This document shows positions 1 through 12,584 of a stretch of 64,000 nt of DNA, in pieces. Within the stretch, counting starts at the first letter, position 1; each line of letters opens with the position of its first letter. The DNA is taken from contig AP031357.1 of the NCBI GenBank assembly GCA_037833965.1, positions 9,568,001 through 9,632,000 on the forward strand, written 5' to 3'. The position numbers and the translations under genes are program-made. The notes below the pieces were generated by a model. It was not told the DNA's origin and ran no database searches. It saw only the letters and a program-made list of their open reading frames with translations. Source of the stretch: Marchantia polymorpha subsp. ruderalis. Taxonomy: Eukaryota > Streptophyta > Marchantiopsida > Marchantiales > Marchantiaceae.

Positions 1-369
1 AACTTGACAGGTTTTACATGTCACATGCTAGGAGGTAGCTGGTTGGTGTTTGACATGTTTTGCACCAAGCACGGAGTACTCTTCCTGATCATTTACCAAT
101 CTCTAAGGTTGTTCATCTAGGAATGTTGTGTGATGCGGATGGAAAATCTTTCTTAGGTGGCCCTACTATGTTCAAATGGAACTTGTCAATATTTAGTAAA
201 GTGATGAAGCTTATCTACATTCAAAAGATTTGTCGTAAAAGTCAGAAACGAGGCGATTCTCATCTCTAGTACCATTGCGGCATGAACCATGTCCAAAAGT
301 TTATGCGTGCAAAACAGAAGAAGCATAGAAGCCAATTTTCATGGATCAACTTCATGATCATCTACTTTT
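1..369. other. No gene seen
   Basis: No ORF here has recognisable similarity to a known protein. The only open frame of note, 60-269 (+), is short and looks incidental. Confidence 0.5.
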
Positions 370-515
370 GTAGAGATAACTTGCGTTTTGTTAACCATAG
401 TTAGTCTAATCCTGGTTAGGCTTGAACTCTAATCAGAGTCTGGAATACTTAATCCGAGTGCAATCACGTCTTTGTTTCAGTCTCACATGTATAGCGCAGT
501 GGAGAAATAGTGAAG
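370..515 (+). repeat. Copia LTR fragment
   Basis: The stretch with GTTAACCATAGTTAGTCTAA, the following GGTTAGGCTTGA and then TTTCA(GT)CTCACATGTA...GCAGTGGAGA matches the reverse complement of about 14,290-14,420. There it sits beside copia RNase H remnants. This is therefore an isolated LTR piece on the opposite strand from the 14-kb copy. No coding part of the element accompanies it. Confidence 0.55.
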
Positions 516-549
516 AGTTTCACTAAAGAGTGAAACTCTTCACTATTTC
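504..549. repeat. Perfect 21-bp inverted repeat (hairpin)
   Basis: The left arm at 504-524 (GAAATAGTGAAGAGTTTCAC plus T) is the exact reverse complement of the right arm at 529-549, with a 4-nt loop AAAG. It lies at the end of the LTR fragment. It could be a snap-back scar or a small-RNA precursor. The fold is certain from the sequence; the role is unknown. Confidence 0.85.
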
Positions 550-832
550 AAGTATTTTGGCACGTCGACCAAGTATGCCCAAGAGAGCATCTGAAACTTC
601 TCTCTATGCAGAGAGCATATGTGGCCGAAAGACTCCTCTTAAACCATTCATTTCATGCTCAGGACAGTAAGTACATGAAGAAAACTTCACGAAAGTTTAC
701 CATGTAATCTGTTTTCCTCCATGAGAAAAATACACGAGTTCAACGTGGAGCAAATTCTTCATTTGTTTCGTAGACATTGTAAAAAGTCAATACAGACGAA
801 GTATAAATCTCGGTTTCAAAAGCCTTGTTCAG

Positions 833-1090
833 ATATTAGTTTGTACTATCTATCGTGGAGAATTCGATCACGGACGAGAACGCCGTATAGTTTCTCCAGC
901 TCGGGTGCCTGTGCAATTCCAAGCCATCAAGGACGCCACCACGAAGCTGATCATGTACGAAGCTTTTCTCTCGAGAAGCGACTACAACATGCTGGCTCAG
1001 AAGGATCCCGAGGTGGTAACTGAGTTCTACCAGGAGCTTGTACAGAGGCTTAAGAAAACGATGAAGATTCATGTGCTCATCGAAGATTGA
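833..1090 (+). CDS. Orphan exon-like ORF, unknown product
   Basis: An open frame runs from a possible splice acceptor (CAG at 830-832) to a TGA at 1088-1090, giving 85 codons. The peptide looks like real protein rather than random sequence: it is charged and helix-prone, with segments such as YRGEFDHGRE, TTKLIMYEAFL, EVVTEFYQELVQRLKK and MKIHVLIED at the C terminus. I do not recognise a family. No ATG lies in frame near its start, so it would be a terminal exon, or a gene fragment left by a rearrangement. A dispersed repeat (R1) begins about 70 bp downstream. No convincing upstream exon was found in 1-830. Confidence 0.35.
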   Translation: MLVCTIYRGEFDHGRERRIVSPARVPVQFQAIKDATTKLIMYEAFLSRSDYNMLAQKDPEVVTEFYQELVQRLKKTMKIHVLIED

Positions 1091-1159
1091 AGGAAGATTC
1101 ACTCCTTGAAGAATCGACGAACGACATATGCCAGACGGTGCATACCATTTATAATCTCT

Positions 1160-1745
1160 TCTTTCTTTTCATTCTTCCTTTCTCTCTTTTATCTTTCTGT
1201 GTCTCTCTCGAAAAACGCTCTCTTTTATATAGATAGATTTAAACATCATCCACGAATAAGAATGTGCACAACAACTCATGAACAGCTCTGTACATGACCA
1301 CATGTACATACAACACCGAACCAGAAACGATAAGGCCTCCCAGGTTTCACACAGAGACAAGAAGAGATGCTGTTGCGTGGAAATCTAAGATCTGAGCAGT
1401 GTAGCGGCTGTCTGTGTGAACCCGAGCGGAAGTAGGAGAGATGGAAGCTGCGGCTCTTGCAGAGGACTGCTGGGATCACGTCAAAAGCACGTCCACTTCA
1501 AGCGTGGAGTCTCTTATATGGGCTCTACCGCGGAAGCGAGAGAAGTCTGGGGAGATGATGTGGAAGGCACAGCTTGAGGCGGGTGACCGAGCAGCGAACT
1601 ATTCCTGCTCTGCGCAGTCAAGGGACAAATGAATGTGCTTGAATGCTTGCCAGCGATCATCCGACTTGAGCAGCCTCCTGCGACCTCTTCTGTCTTGTCT
1701 CTTTTGGGGGACGATTATGAGCATCTTGAATCCTCCAAATCGTAA
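1160..1745 (-). repeat. Dispersed repeat R1, copy 1
   Basis: On the minus strand this matches about 17,910-18,420 on plus, with shared blocks CTGCGACCTC, the GACCGAGCAGCGAA region, the AGACAGCCGC region and TTTCTGGTTCGGTGTT, in the same order. A shorter relative lies at 19,150-19,440. Short ORFs inside show no known domain. The class is unresolved; no terminal repeats were recognised. Confidence 0.6.
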
Positions 1746-4700
1746 GTTAGTTTCATTTGAATGCAGTCTTTTGGGAAGAGTCTCTAATAAATCATTTGGT
1801 GCACGCACAGGGAGGAAAATTTGTGAAGCTTGATTCAAAGTCTCCGCTGTGAAAATTCAAACAGTTGTATTAAAATTCCGGCCGATGATAGTGAAGTATA
1901 TATGGCGCAGAATTCACAACTGCGCTCTGTTGTTCTCTGATCGTTTGCATGAGATCGAGGGTCTACAAGCTTTATCAAGAGCATTGTCGGGCTATAACAA
2001 AAATAACAGAGAAACGAATGTTCTATAGCTTGCAATTTGCTCTTTTCAAATGGTAACATCTCGTTCCGAAAGCATTGTTTCTAATGCAATCGCATTTCAG
2101 CCAAAGCTTGTATATGTTAATTGGTGTTCACACAACACCAACTACCACCAAACAAAGCCGATCCCTCTCAATCAACGTCATCCTTCCCCCTCTACATCTA
2201 ACCTTTCGCCCAAACTGCAACACCCGTCGATCTTCCTCTCATTCCTACTCCATATAAAAGTTTCCCCTCAAAATTCTCTGGTTGGTTTTGCCCAACGTAT
2301 TCCCTTCGCCATAGGAATAATGCTCCTCCTAGGTTCTTCAGTTGCAATGTGTATTCGGAAGTCCATCATTGGTATTGATAGTCGTACTCACCCCAATGCC
2401 AGTTTCTTGGAATACTGGAATGGGTTAACATGTCTTACTTTTATTTCGTTCACATGATAGAATTATAAGTGGACACAATATATTTTTCTCATAGTGCACC
2501 CAGTATTTTGAGAAGCATACAAGCATTGTATTACAAAGCCTTTGCTACTGAAGTGAAGATAGTTCTTATTCGTGGATAGCATTATTGTAAAACCCATCAA
2601 TTCAGTTTCCTTACTGGTAGGTTTGCTCTACATCGATTCAACATTCCTACAAAAACTCGTGCTTTGTGCTGCAAATAAGGACAGGTTTCTCCTTTCGTTG
2701 AACGTGCTGTTCTCTTCTGGTTCAAAGCAGTAACGCCATCCTCCTCTTGGCAAGATGAATATGACTCCAATCTTCACACTTCCAAATCCAATATTTGGTA
2801 CTTCTGCCCTTATCCTCAGATTTCGTATCATGAAGGACACTCGTAATCAAAAAATCAATCGTTTATCTCAAAGAAAAAATAATAAATTTGAAAATCCCAG
2901 CTATACTTTTATGGCACACTGATAAGCTAAGTCTATGCAGGGATTTTCTATCAAAGACTTTTTTTGTCGTTGGACATGGAATTCTGAAGAAGGATTTAAA
3001 TCACGTCCCGAACTAGCTCCACACATGCTCTCGATGATCAAACAACTGCTTGTGCCTGCTCAGTGAGGCTCCCTGCCGATAAAAATTCTCGACCAAGTCA
3101 ATGGATTCACAAGCATTAGCGTGTCTCATGAATGTTCCGCTGCTTCGAATTTGCTCCACGAACACAAGCGCCATCGACACGCAATATCTCCTGCTTTCAT
3201 CTTCCTCGTCATCAGGCAAAACTATTTCTCAAAAGCTCTCGTAGCCTGACACGGAATAACCTGTCGTAGTAATGGAGTCTCGAAAGATCATGGAGTAGCA
3301 AACGTCAGATAGCAAACCACACAGATAACCCAATGCTTTATTCCATTGTATCTTCGTTTTCTCGAAGGACCGTAATCCTGGCAGCAACTAAGGGATGTGA
3401 TGTTCTGACGGAAGAATGTGGATGAGGAAACGTTCCTGTCAAAACCCACGTGTGTCAATTCCTCACACTGAATCTTACCATCCCTCACAAAGGCCTGCCC
3501 TTCTCCTCTTTTCCATCTCCTGTGCAGTCAGTTTCGCATTACCAAGGCCCATAAGTCACCAAAGAAAAGTATACAACAAACGAGCAGGCATGTTCACCCA
3601 TATCATCCACAGCGCGACTGATCCGTTGATTCCATCTTCTTGAGACATATTATTTTGTCAGCATTTTATCAGGTCTGAGGAGTCTTCCAACGGACGTCGA
3701 ACAGTAATTGTTGTGGAAACGTGGCAGACAACACAAAAAGGTCAAAGGAAACTATGAGAATACACAAGTTTGCTGTTATAGGTCTCTCAATTCCGAGGAT
3801 GCTTGATCGATGTTGATTGAGGGCTTTTGGATGATTTCAGTTCTTGTGTGAATGCTGGCCATTAGTATTCATGATTTCAATGTTGATGACTACAAGATTG
3901 TTCACAGTTCTTCCAACTTGGCCAAGGTCTTGAATTAGTATATTCCATTTTTGTAACTGGTGTTACGTGACGGCTCGCATACACTCTTTGTGTCGCTTAT
4001 TGGGATCAAATGTGAATGTCTGCAGAAGCTACTTGTGGTACAGGATAGAATTCAACTGAAGGCGGTTACATGTGAAGTCATTTTCGATGCAATGTTCGAG
4101 AGGATCAGATCATATTTGCTACACTGTTTTGAACTCAAAAGAATTTCCATAAAACGTTTTTCAAGTATAAGATTTATGTTTTAATAATGATATTATTGAA
4201 TTATATAAAATTGGACTTTTTGAAATTACAAAATATTATGAGTAAATAAATAAAAATGAAAAAATAAAATTCCAACTAAATATTAGGTCATTTTATGTAT
4301 CAATTCATATACGAGATTTCTTGGTATAAATAAATAAATTCATATTACGTTCTTTTAATGATTGGAATATCTTACCTAGTATCATAATTAAATTAATTTG
4401 TATCCAAATCATAAGTTCTATTCCTTTCTTTTCTTGTATTTTTATGGTTTTTCACTCCTTTTTTTAATCATATTGGGCATGGTTTGCATGATAGTTATTT
4501 TTTAAAACATCTCTTGATACTATATTATAAAAATGATAAATATATGATGTGATATTTCAAATTATACCGATTCAAAGAAATAGAGGTTGCAGGTACACCA
4601 AGCACGCATCATGGATCAGGAAGTATGTCTTTATTCGAATGAGAATCAAATCGTGTAATATGACATGGAACTATACATAGCCTCGACATAAATACATTAT

Positions 4701-6480
4701 CTGATCACATGAAGGGGTTTGCAACAAACCTCCACGACGGTGTGGAGCTTCCTCCTGTGGATCCCACGCTTACAAGAACAAATGCTCGTGTAGCAGGAGT
4801 AGACCTGAACTCGGACATCTCGAGTCTTCCGGGCGCAAGTGGATCTGACCATGTCCTGGCTGACATGGTCGCACTGGGGCAAAAGAGACAAGGTCGTCTT
4901 GACTTTCATGACCTCAATCCATCCATGCATCCCGCAAAGATATGCTCCATGGTACACTTTAGTCTCAGGACTGACTGACATACACATCCACATACATCCA
5001 GATCGTGAACCCACCTCCTCTTCATCCTCCTCCTACAGTACATGGACCCACCGTCATCGTCGATGATGCCTTTCCTCATCCATCGATCCACCATCGAGGT
5101 AAAAATATTCGACGTGAATTAAAGGAAACTTACCGTATCCACTGGAGGAGATCTAAAAACAGGGGCACCGAGTAAAAGGAGTTCCCCCAACTTCGTTCCG
5201 TATCAGTTTTTGTCGCGTCTTCCCGCGCTCATGGGTCTGACGGTCTGACGGTCTGACCCAGCTGTTTCTCTGACCGGCAACATATTAATATTCACTGAAC
5301 TTTCTCGAGATCTGGCGGTCTTCTCATTGCGCCGCTGATAACTCTGCGGTCTGGCAACTGCTTTGCAGCGGTTCGGTGGCTTTCGTCTGACGCGGGGCAT
5401 GTTTACTGTAGTGATAGCGGAGCCTTCACGGATGGATGTGCATGCCGCTGGATGTATTCGGTTTGGATTCCCCTGCCGATCCCTTTCAGCAGTCTACTCT
5501 TTTGCTGCAGTCCTTTATCTGTCATGTGAAGGTTTGCGGTAACACAACATCATCTGAGTTCGAAGCGATTGACTTTCCTTGCTAGATTTTCCGCACTTGT
5601 GTATCATAACTTTGGTCGATTTATTTCAACACTCTCGATTTTACGTGGAATTAACGCACAATTACGTTGTGTGGTTTCGACGCTATATGTTTTCATAAAT
5701 CCCCACTCCGCAGTGTTTTAACTCTCTGTGATTCTAAAGAGCACATGTTGTCCGATAAGGTGATGGTGGTACGAATAAGTCGAATGGACGACGTTGTTGC
5801 CGGGTACTTTCTCGTTCTTGTCTCCTCTGCTTTCCAGTTCCCGACGTATGGCAAGGTCAACCTTGGTGGCTTTGACGGTTTCTTCATGAGATTCAGGACG
5901 TGCGAAGGCCAAATAATATTGTCGAGTATATCCTCTCGCCAATTAGGAACATTAGCTTCCAATGGCTCGCTTTTAGGGGTGGACGACGTCTTGCTGAACT
6001 CCCTGAGGACTTCGATGCCAAGCAAGTTTGTCCCCGAAGGTTGCTCGGCAACTCGACCAGCGTGCCAGGCAAGGTCCTTCTACTCCTTCAGGAGTCTCAC
6101 AATACTTCTCTGGATCGAATGCGCATGCAGCACCTCATAAAAAGTCTGCGTCTCGGTTTGACAAACCAGATTCGAGCACAATTCCAGGCAAGCAAGTTGT
6201 AGCATCATCATCGCCTGGGATTTTCACTACCCGCCAACTCGTACCCGAGCATGTGGTTAAAGACGGCTTCCATTAATTGACCTGCGTAGGTGTATAACTC
6301 CCTCAGTCAAATCACTCGAGATTACCAAACTCTTCTCACCCAAGAAAGCCTTTCGATCGGGTTTAGAGCATAGAATATTCCGTTGACCGTGACCGGAACA
6401 CCAACCGAGAGAGGTCTGGTGAAGGCCGTTTCGCAAACCCGCACCGTCGCCCGCGCGTGGCAGCACGAGAACCCACCGGA
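1746..6480. other. Intergenic, no supported gene
   Basis: Several ORFs of 60-157 codons occur on both strands (for example 2050-2457 + and 5667-6140 +), but none shows a recognisable domain or a consistent coding pattern. The 5.7-6.3 kb part has competing open frames on both strands and may be an old element. A short tandem repeat of GGTCTGACG lies at about 5,235-5,262. The 4.2-4.6 kb part is AT-rich. Confidence 0.5.
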
Positions 6481-7183
6481 CATTCGCATGATACAGGCGG
6501 GTTCGGTACGGGAGCCCGCGGAGTCACGGCGGGAGGTACAGTAGCACCATCAGAAACTCCCGGCAGGTTGCGCGGGAAGGCAGGACGGGCAGGCGGGGTG
6601 GCAGGCCGCTCCTCTTGACTCGGGAACCTAACCCTGGTTTACGGACGGGTTGGTGGGCCATGAGGCGCGTGAGTGAAGGAGAAAGAGGACTTGACCGCGA
6701 CCCTGCGTACTGCAACTGCGTACGCTGGCTAACAACAGCCGCCTGGTCGCTCACCGTCGCCACGCGCCTAGACTTGGACAAGAGGACTGTTATCTATCGG
6801 TTGAGCTTCGAGCGCTCTTGTGTGTGCGTGTGCGTGTGCTTGTTCGTGTGTGTGAGTCTGTGCGTGCTCTTTGATTTGAACCCCAAGCAACTGCCCTTAA
6901 GCCTCGAAGCCCGATTCCGATTATCGGCTTCTAGCGTAGCGGGCTTTCAGTTGCGTTATTCAGAAAATCAGGCGTTGCAGTGGTGCTCTCTGTCGATCCT
7001 TCTGATCGTTGTCACTGCAATTGTCACGAGATCGCTTTGTGTGGGTGTTTTATCAGGCGGGATTGGAGCAGAGTGAGGTGACTCTGTTGAGGCGAATTGT
7101 AGATTTTTTCGTGGAGAATCGTGTTTTCAGTGTTGGCGAAGCCGGGCGAACACATCTTTTCTTTGATTTCTGGAGGGTAAAAC
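6481..7183 (+). promoter_or_regulatory. Probable promoter and 5' UTR region of the SNAP33-type gene
   Basis: This GC-richer stretch lies directly upstream of the SNAP33-type start codon. It contains a GT-rich tract at about 6,820-6,870. No TATA box or start site could be pinned down, and the long ORF at 6615-7076 has no recognisable product. The assignment rests on position only. Confidence 0.4.
6820..6870. repeat. GT-rich simple repeat
   Basis: Imperfect alternation of GTGTGCGTGTGCGTGTGC followed by related GTGTGTGTGAG units. It falls in the presumed 5' region of the SNAP33-type gene. Confidence 0.7.
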
Positions 7184-9478
7184 ATGACCTCCGTGCATAG
7201 TAACCATGCAGGGCACACGGCAATTAATGATAGATCAGCGATGTCCCGTCGTGTGTCGAACCCTTTCGACTCGGACGATGACGAGTCTCCTCAGATCGTC
7301 ACATCTAAAGTTCGGAGTGCAACCAATTCGGCCACTTCCAGCTCTCGTTTTACCAATCCTTTTGATGATGATGTTCCTGCACATTCTGTGAGCAAGTACG
7401 CGCCCCGTCGCTCTGTGGATTCTCTGAATCCATTTGACGACGACGAGCCTGTAGCAGTTAAGCATGTTACTAATGGGCACAAGGCCAAGCCTTCGCAATC
7501 TGGTTACAGCAGCGCGAGTGGCCGGGGCGCCTCCAATCCTTTTGACGATGCCGATGAAGTTACTTCGAAACCTAAATCGCGAGGTGACAGCATTCTTGAT
7601 GATGGATCGCTCTTCGACGATGATGAGAGAGCAGCCAAACCAACCAAAGAACCTTCATCGCGAGGTTTTACAGCGAAGCTTAAAGCAGGTGGGACGAAGT
7701 TTGTGGAAGGTAGCGCTAGAATGAAAGACACCGCGGCCAGTACTTTGAGTAGTGTGAGGCTGCCGTCCTTACCGGCATTTTCGTCGTCCTCGTCGAGTCA
7801 TTCAGACGAAAAGGCTGAATCTAAGAGAGGCAAGGCGAAGCAACAGATGAGAGATTTGTATGGCGAACCGCAGCCGAGCTACATGGCACCTCAGCAATAC
7901 TCAAATTATGCTGACGAAAGTAGGTATGCGGATCAAACCGTCGAGCAGCTTGAACAGCATGCGATCTCCAAGTCTCAAGACACCACCAGTAGTATAAAAA
8001 ATTGTGTCAGAATTGCTGAAGATACCGTGGGAGTGGCCACAAAGACCATGGAGACTTTGCACGACCAAGGCGACCAGATTCGGCGCACTCATGAAACCGC
8101 TCTTCGTGTCGACGACGAACTCAGCCGGGTAAGATTCTTGGACTTCACATTCGTTATTGAGGGACGTTCAGCTGTAACTCCATGTTTGATATTAGGCGAT
8201 ATGCTTTCGCAGAAGATATGACGCCACAAGGCTGGTAGTCAAGACAGTGAGAAGTAGTGGTTTGCCCCTGATAACTGATCTTGGATCATCTTGCTCCATA
8301 TATTTACGCGTCGTCGGGTTCCTCTTCTTCCCTCTGTTCCGAAGACTGTTTCAGTATCCAAGAACACACTTCTTGTCATTCTTGCCAAAGCCTCATCAAA
8401 ATTTTCTCGATGTTGCCCTCTGCCGCTTTAATCAAGACGTGCAATCCATTTTCGGTCATCATCTTTTTCAAGGTTCTAGTCAGCCATCACTTTCGCAACA
8501 GACATGATGGCTGATAACTTTCTCATCCAAGAGTCTTTCCTATCTCTCATGCAGTTTCGAATCATCGCATTAGAATTAGTACCCCTTTGAAATTGCTACA
8601 AAAATCTGTGTACCATTGTTACTATCAGCGGCCTTAACTGATCTCTCGCATTTATTTGGGTTTTGGAAATAAAGGGCGAGAAGCTCCTAGGAAGTCTCGG
8701 CGGTATGTTCACCAAGACGTGGAAACCCAAGAAAGGTCGGCCTATCACTGGACCCGAACCAAACAGTAAGTGCTGCGAAACCTGACTTTAGGATCTTGTG
8801 AAGTGTTTTAAAGTTTACTGAAACTCCTCCTGAAACTTTCCTCTGTATTGCTCGTCCTCAGCCTTTCCTTGACCTATTACTGGTATATTGTCATACAGCG
8901 GAGCAGTACAGGAGGAGAGGACAGAATTCAGGGGATAGGGATAGGGCAAATCTTGGCTTGACTGGAAACCACGATCAAGGAAGGCGCACTTCGAATATGT
9001 CGGGCTTGTCCGGTGCTCAAGCACAATTGGAGGTATGGCAACCTGTCACTTCCACTTGATTCTTCGTATTTTTCGTCCACAGTTCTCGTTCTTTCAGCTC
9101 CTATTCGTATTGCACTGTGCTAATTCTGGAATGCTCTGATTTAACAGATGGAACGAGAGAAGCAAGACGATGCTTTGACGGATTTAAGCAACGTTTTAGG
9201 TCAACTGAAAAACATGACTTTAGATATGGGCAACGAAATTCAAAGGTCAGTAACTAACTTGCAGATCAGTTTTTGATGTTTTTTGCTCAAGACATGCAAT
9301 ATTTGAGACCGTGAAGTGCAAACTTGTTAGTTAGCTAGTCACTTTATTCTTATTGGACGTATGCCAACATGTATGCAGACAAAACGGTGACTTGGATCGT
9401 ATGTCCGATGATGTAACTGAGTTGAATGTGAGGGTGAGGGGTGCGAACGACCGCACACGACGACTCATCCACCGATAA
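7184..9478 (+). CDS. SNAP33: SNAP-25-family Qb+Qc-SNARE (SNAP33 type)
   Basis: A soluble t-SNARE of plant SNAP33 type. It gives two of the four helices of a SNARE bundle with a plasma-membrane or cell-plate syntaxin and a VAMP. Five exons with GT-AG borders: 7184-8128, 8675-8765, 8899-9032, 9148-9245 and 9379-9478, encoding 455 residues. The N-terminal part is low-complexity and acidic, with four NPF motifs at about residues 26, 58, 82 and 118. The Qb helix lies at about 248-315, with DQGDQI around the central layer. The diagnostic GEKLLGSLGGMF and KTWKPKKGRPI segment spans exon 2. The Qc helix lies at about 395-450 (QDDALTDLSNVLGQLKNM, then RQNGDLDRM). There is no cysteine cluster for palmitoylation, as in other plant SNAP33 proteins. 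It is longer than the roughly 300-residue Arabidopsis protein, mostly at the N terminus. Met20 at 7241 is an alternative start. The symbol denotes the family. Confidence 0.93.
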
Positions 9479-11120
9479 AGTTCCTGATAGGCCTCGCATA
9501 CGAGACTTTGTTGTGCTACCACTATTTTTCTGTCCAACTCAATTAGGTGATCCAATGATTCTGAGGTTGATTCTACCTTAGGCCAACATTATTTAGGTAA
9601 AGACTAAGTCCGTCTCTCTCTGACGGATTTCAACAAGTTGAACTGTATGCCACTGTATATATTGGTGAAGATCTAGAGCCACAGTTCAACTGAAAGCCGA
9701 AGTTTAGTGCTGTGTAGTGTGACAGTCACTTGTTAACGTGTACTCATCCTTGCCACGTAAGTGGTGGGAGACCAAAGCATGTCGTAAAAGCGAGAAATGC
9801 CATTATTCTGTTAATGTTCATGCAATCGAGAGTCGTCAATGGTCTTGATCGGATGATGTAGCCTTACTGAACGCGAACAGGTTCAAAGTCTTATCAGATA
9901 TACTCGTTTAACAATACATTGTACAGATCATCCACATCTTCATATTTAGGAGTTTTCACTCGCCACCTAGTTGATCCAAGAAGATGAGGTCTCCTACTGT
10001 AATATCTTGGCCTGTAATGTCTTGGCCTTGGAGTTTTGTACTTTCTAATGAAATTTTAATGATCAGATTTTCTGAACAAGCTGCTGCCGTGGAGAATTGT
10101 CAGTTTAACATTAGTTTAATTGTGTATCTGCCTTCGTGCAGTGACCTGCGGAAACTTTTTGTAAATCATCTGCATCTATTATGTTTCTTTGATGTTTTAA
10201 TCTGATAGACTTTCCATTTGGCTGCTTGTTTCTTCCACATTGTCCCTTATGTTTTGGAACATGTTAGTTAGTACGTTTTGACAATATGGACTTTGTTCCA
10301 GTTCATTAGGACGTATTGCAGACGTATCACCAGCAGTTGCTGATGTTCCTATTGACTCTCGTGAATGGGCCATAGCTTGTTACTATTCCCCGTTAGTTTA
10401 ACTTACTGCATTGACTCTTCACTGTGTGATATGTTTGCACTGCATCTTACTTTTATGGATGTTGTTTGAGTGGAGAGACACTTCCTCTTATCTCTCGGTT
10501 TTTCCTTTCTGCTTGTGGTCTCCTGTACTGCTAGGCAATATATGTCCACAGGTTTGGGCAACAGCCATCCATATGTATGTTGTTTGTTGGGTTTCAAGCT
10601 ATTTTCAACCCCTGAGCAGTCGAGTGAAAAGTCCTATGGACCTTGGTTTTTACAGATGAAACTGCTGACGTATGTTCTGTGGATTTGACGTTTCCCATTC
10701 CAACTATTGTTTATGGTCACTGGATACCTTCTTTCGTTGAAATGGCACTTTTATACTGTTCCATTAGTGCCCAAGGGCTGTCGATATTACAGTTGTTGGG
10801 TTTCTTTCTCTTAATTATATCACTAGCTTCCATTAACCATCGCTTTTATGGTCATCGTTTGCATGTTTGCATCTATTTGTTTCTACCAAGGTGACATCGC
10901 TCTGTGCTCTTTGGTCTTTGTCTACATGGTTCTTTTCCGTTCGCCACCACCCACTTAGTACCCGTGGGAAGTACCACCTGGGTCCGAGATTTTTTTTTGT
11001 CCCTTTGTTTGTTATGCCCCTTTGGAATACCATGTATTTCATGTATTTGAGATAATTTAGCTCGTCTTAATATGATTTACATGTTATTCTATACCTTGTG
11101 AAGTGGAGTGCCTGTAGTTC
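9479..11120. other. 3' flank of SNAP33-type gene; no gene seen
   Basis: A T-rich plus-strand sequence with only short open frames (for example 10,411-10,659). No known domain, RNA gene or repeat was recognised. Confidence 0.45.
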
Positions 11121-11366
11121 GTGAAACCAGCGACAGCTGCTGAAGAATTGCGCGGACGCATGAAACAATGTAGACAAAAACGATCTCAAATCAATGACGA
11201 GAATACCGCCGTCGAAGTATACAAGTTCAACGAAAGTGAACTTCGTAAACTTGTTGTTTATGATGTTTCCTTTTTAGTAGGAGATTGTAGGATGCTGACG
11301 TTTATTGATTGGTTCAGTATTTGTAGACTCACTTCGCCCACATCGTATATAACGTACCTTCCCTAA
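11121..11366 (+). CDS. Short exon-like ORF, unknown
   Basis: A plus-strand frame of 81 codons. The first 45 codons are strongly charged and helix-like (ATAAEELRGRMKQCRQKR, then VYKFNESELRKLV); the tail is hydrophobic and unconvincing. A CTGTAG just upstream could be a splice acceptor. It might be a gene fragment or an exon of an unannotated transcript. No family recognised; could be chance. Confidence 0.25.
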   Translation: MKPATAAEELRGRMKQCRQKRSQINDENTAVEVYKFNESELRKLVVYDVSFLVGDCRMLTFIDWFSICRLTSPTSYITYLP

Positions 11367-12580
11367 AAGGTCCGTCCACTCAGAGCCGAGTCTACTTGAT
11401 TGTATTAAGTTCGTATTTGGTAACGTTTGCATCCGCTCATTTCTTATAATTGGATGTTAGTTCTAAATGTGTAAGATTTCCCTTTCTTTCTGCGAGGGAC
11501 TAGATTGTACGCATGTCCTGTGAAAGAGCGGCTTTAACATAAGGTAGTCATTGTGCTTACGTTTAGAGTTGAGTCATCCAGTATTACTTAGACGCTTATT
11601 CCACGCATACCCTGTATGAAGCAATACCTTTGTGTTAATGTTGAATGCTAGCATCCCATGACCAGAGGTGGTTTCTGTTTTGTTGGAATCGAGAATACTA
11701 ACGTAAATGCTAACTTTGTTAGTACAATTGTGAAGTGTTTCTACTCATATGATTCATCAAGAGATTTTCCCGGTGCTAGAAACCTGCTTGTCGAGTGGAG
11801 AATTTTTTTTGGAAGTGAAAGTATCTACACAGCAAGACAAATTAAAATATTTACAATCCACCTTGAGAATTTAAAATATCTTACATAGATGTATCTCAAC
11901 ATATTGAAATAAAATTGAAAGACAAGTATAGTACTCTGAAATATCCCCACAAAAATTGTTTGTACAATTGTTAAATCTTTTTGCACGCTCCAGTCGAAAC
12001 GCGCATCAAAGACGTTTAAAAGGTAGGTTGTGCTTGTAGTAGAGTGAGACGCGATTCAAAGGAGAGGAAAGTAGAATCCCAACCACCTACGTGAAAGTTT
12101 ACCTTCATACAGCTCCATTTCATTCTCAAAACTCCCTTACACGCCTACGCACCGGAAATGGCTTGACGATTTCCACGCACGAGCACTATAGGGAGAGGCA
12201 CGTAGTGCGAAGACCCTTCTTTCTCAGCCATTTCGGCAAAGAGTGTCCTTCAAACACTCGACCAAAGAGAGAGGGCATTCTAGAATTTCCCGCATACAGC
12301 CAAATTTAGCCATATCCTTTTAGGTACCTTTTCCATTCAGAAATCGTCACGGTGTTTAGAGGTAATTCCATACCAGTATGAGTACCAAGATATTTGTGTA
12401 TAGTCCCACCTTCCAGCAGTTTGCAACGAGCACTATCCAGTCAGGGTTCTGTCCATACCTAGCAAGAGAATAGAATATTTGGCTAGATTAAGTCTAGCAC
12501 CACTCCCAGCTTCATATTTGGATATCATTGCTTTGAGTTCCTAAAAAGAGCATAAGCAATCATCAAGAAAAACTCTCATG
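11367..12580. other. No gene seen
   Basis: AT-rich in the first half. No supported ORF, RNA gene or element terminus was recognised before the LINE remnant. Confidence 0.45.
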
Positions 12581-12584
12581 TCAT

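Noticed and set aside
2050..2457. 135-codon + ORF
   Set aside because: No recognisable domain, and poly-proline/serine-like composition from a C-rich stretch. No supporting context.
5667..6140. 157-codon + ORF, with competing minus frames over the same bases
   Set aside because: Open on both strands with no recognisable motif. It may be part of an old element, but nothing supports a gene.
6615..7076. 153-codon + ORF upstream of the SNAP33-type gene
   Set aside because: Contains a run of Cys-Val from the GT-rich tract and no domain. It is better explained as promoter or 5' UTR sequence.
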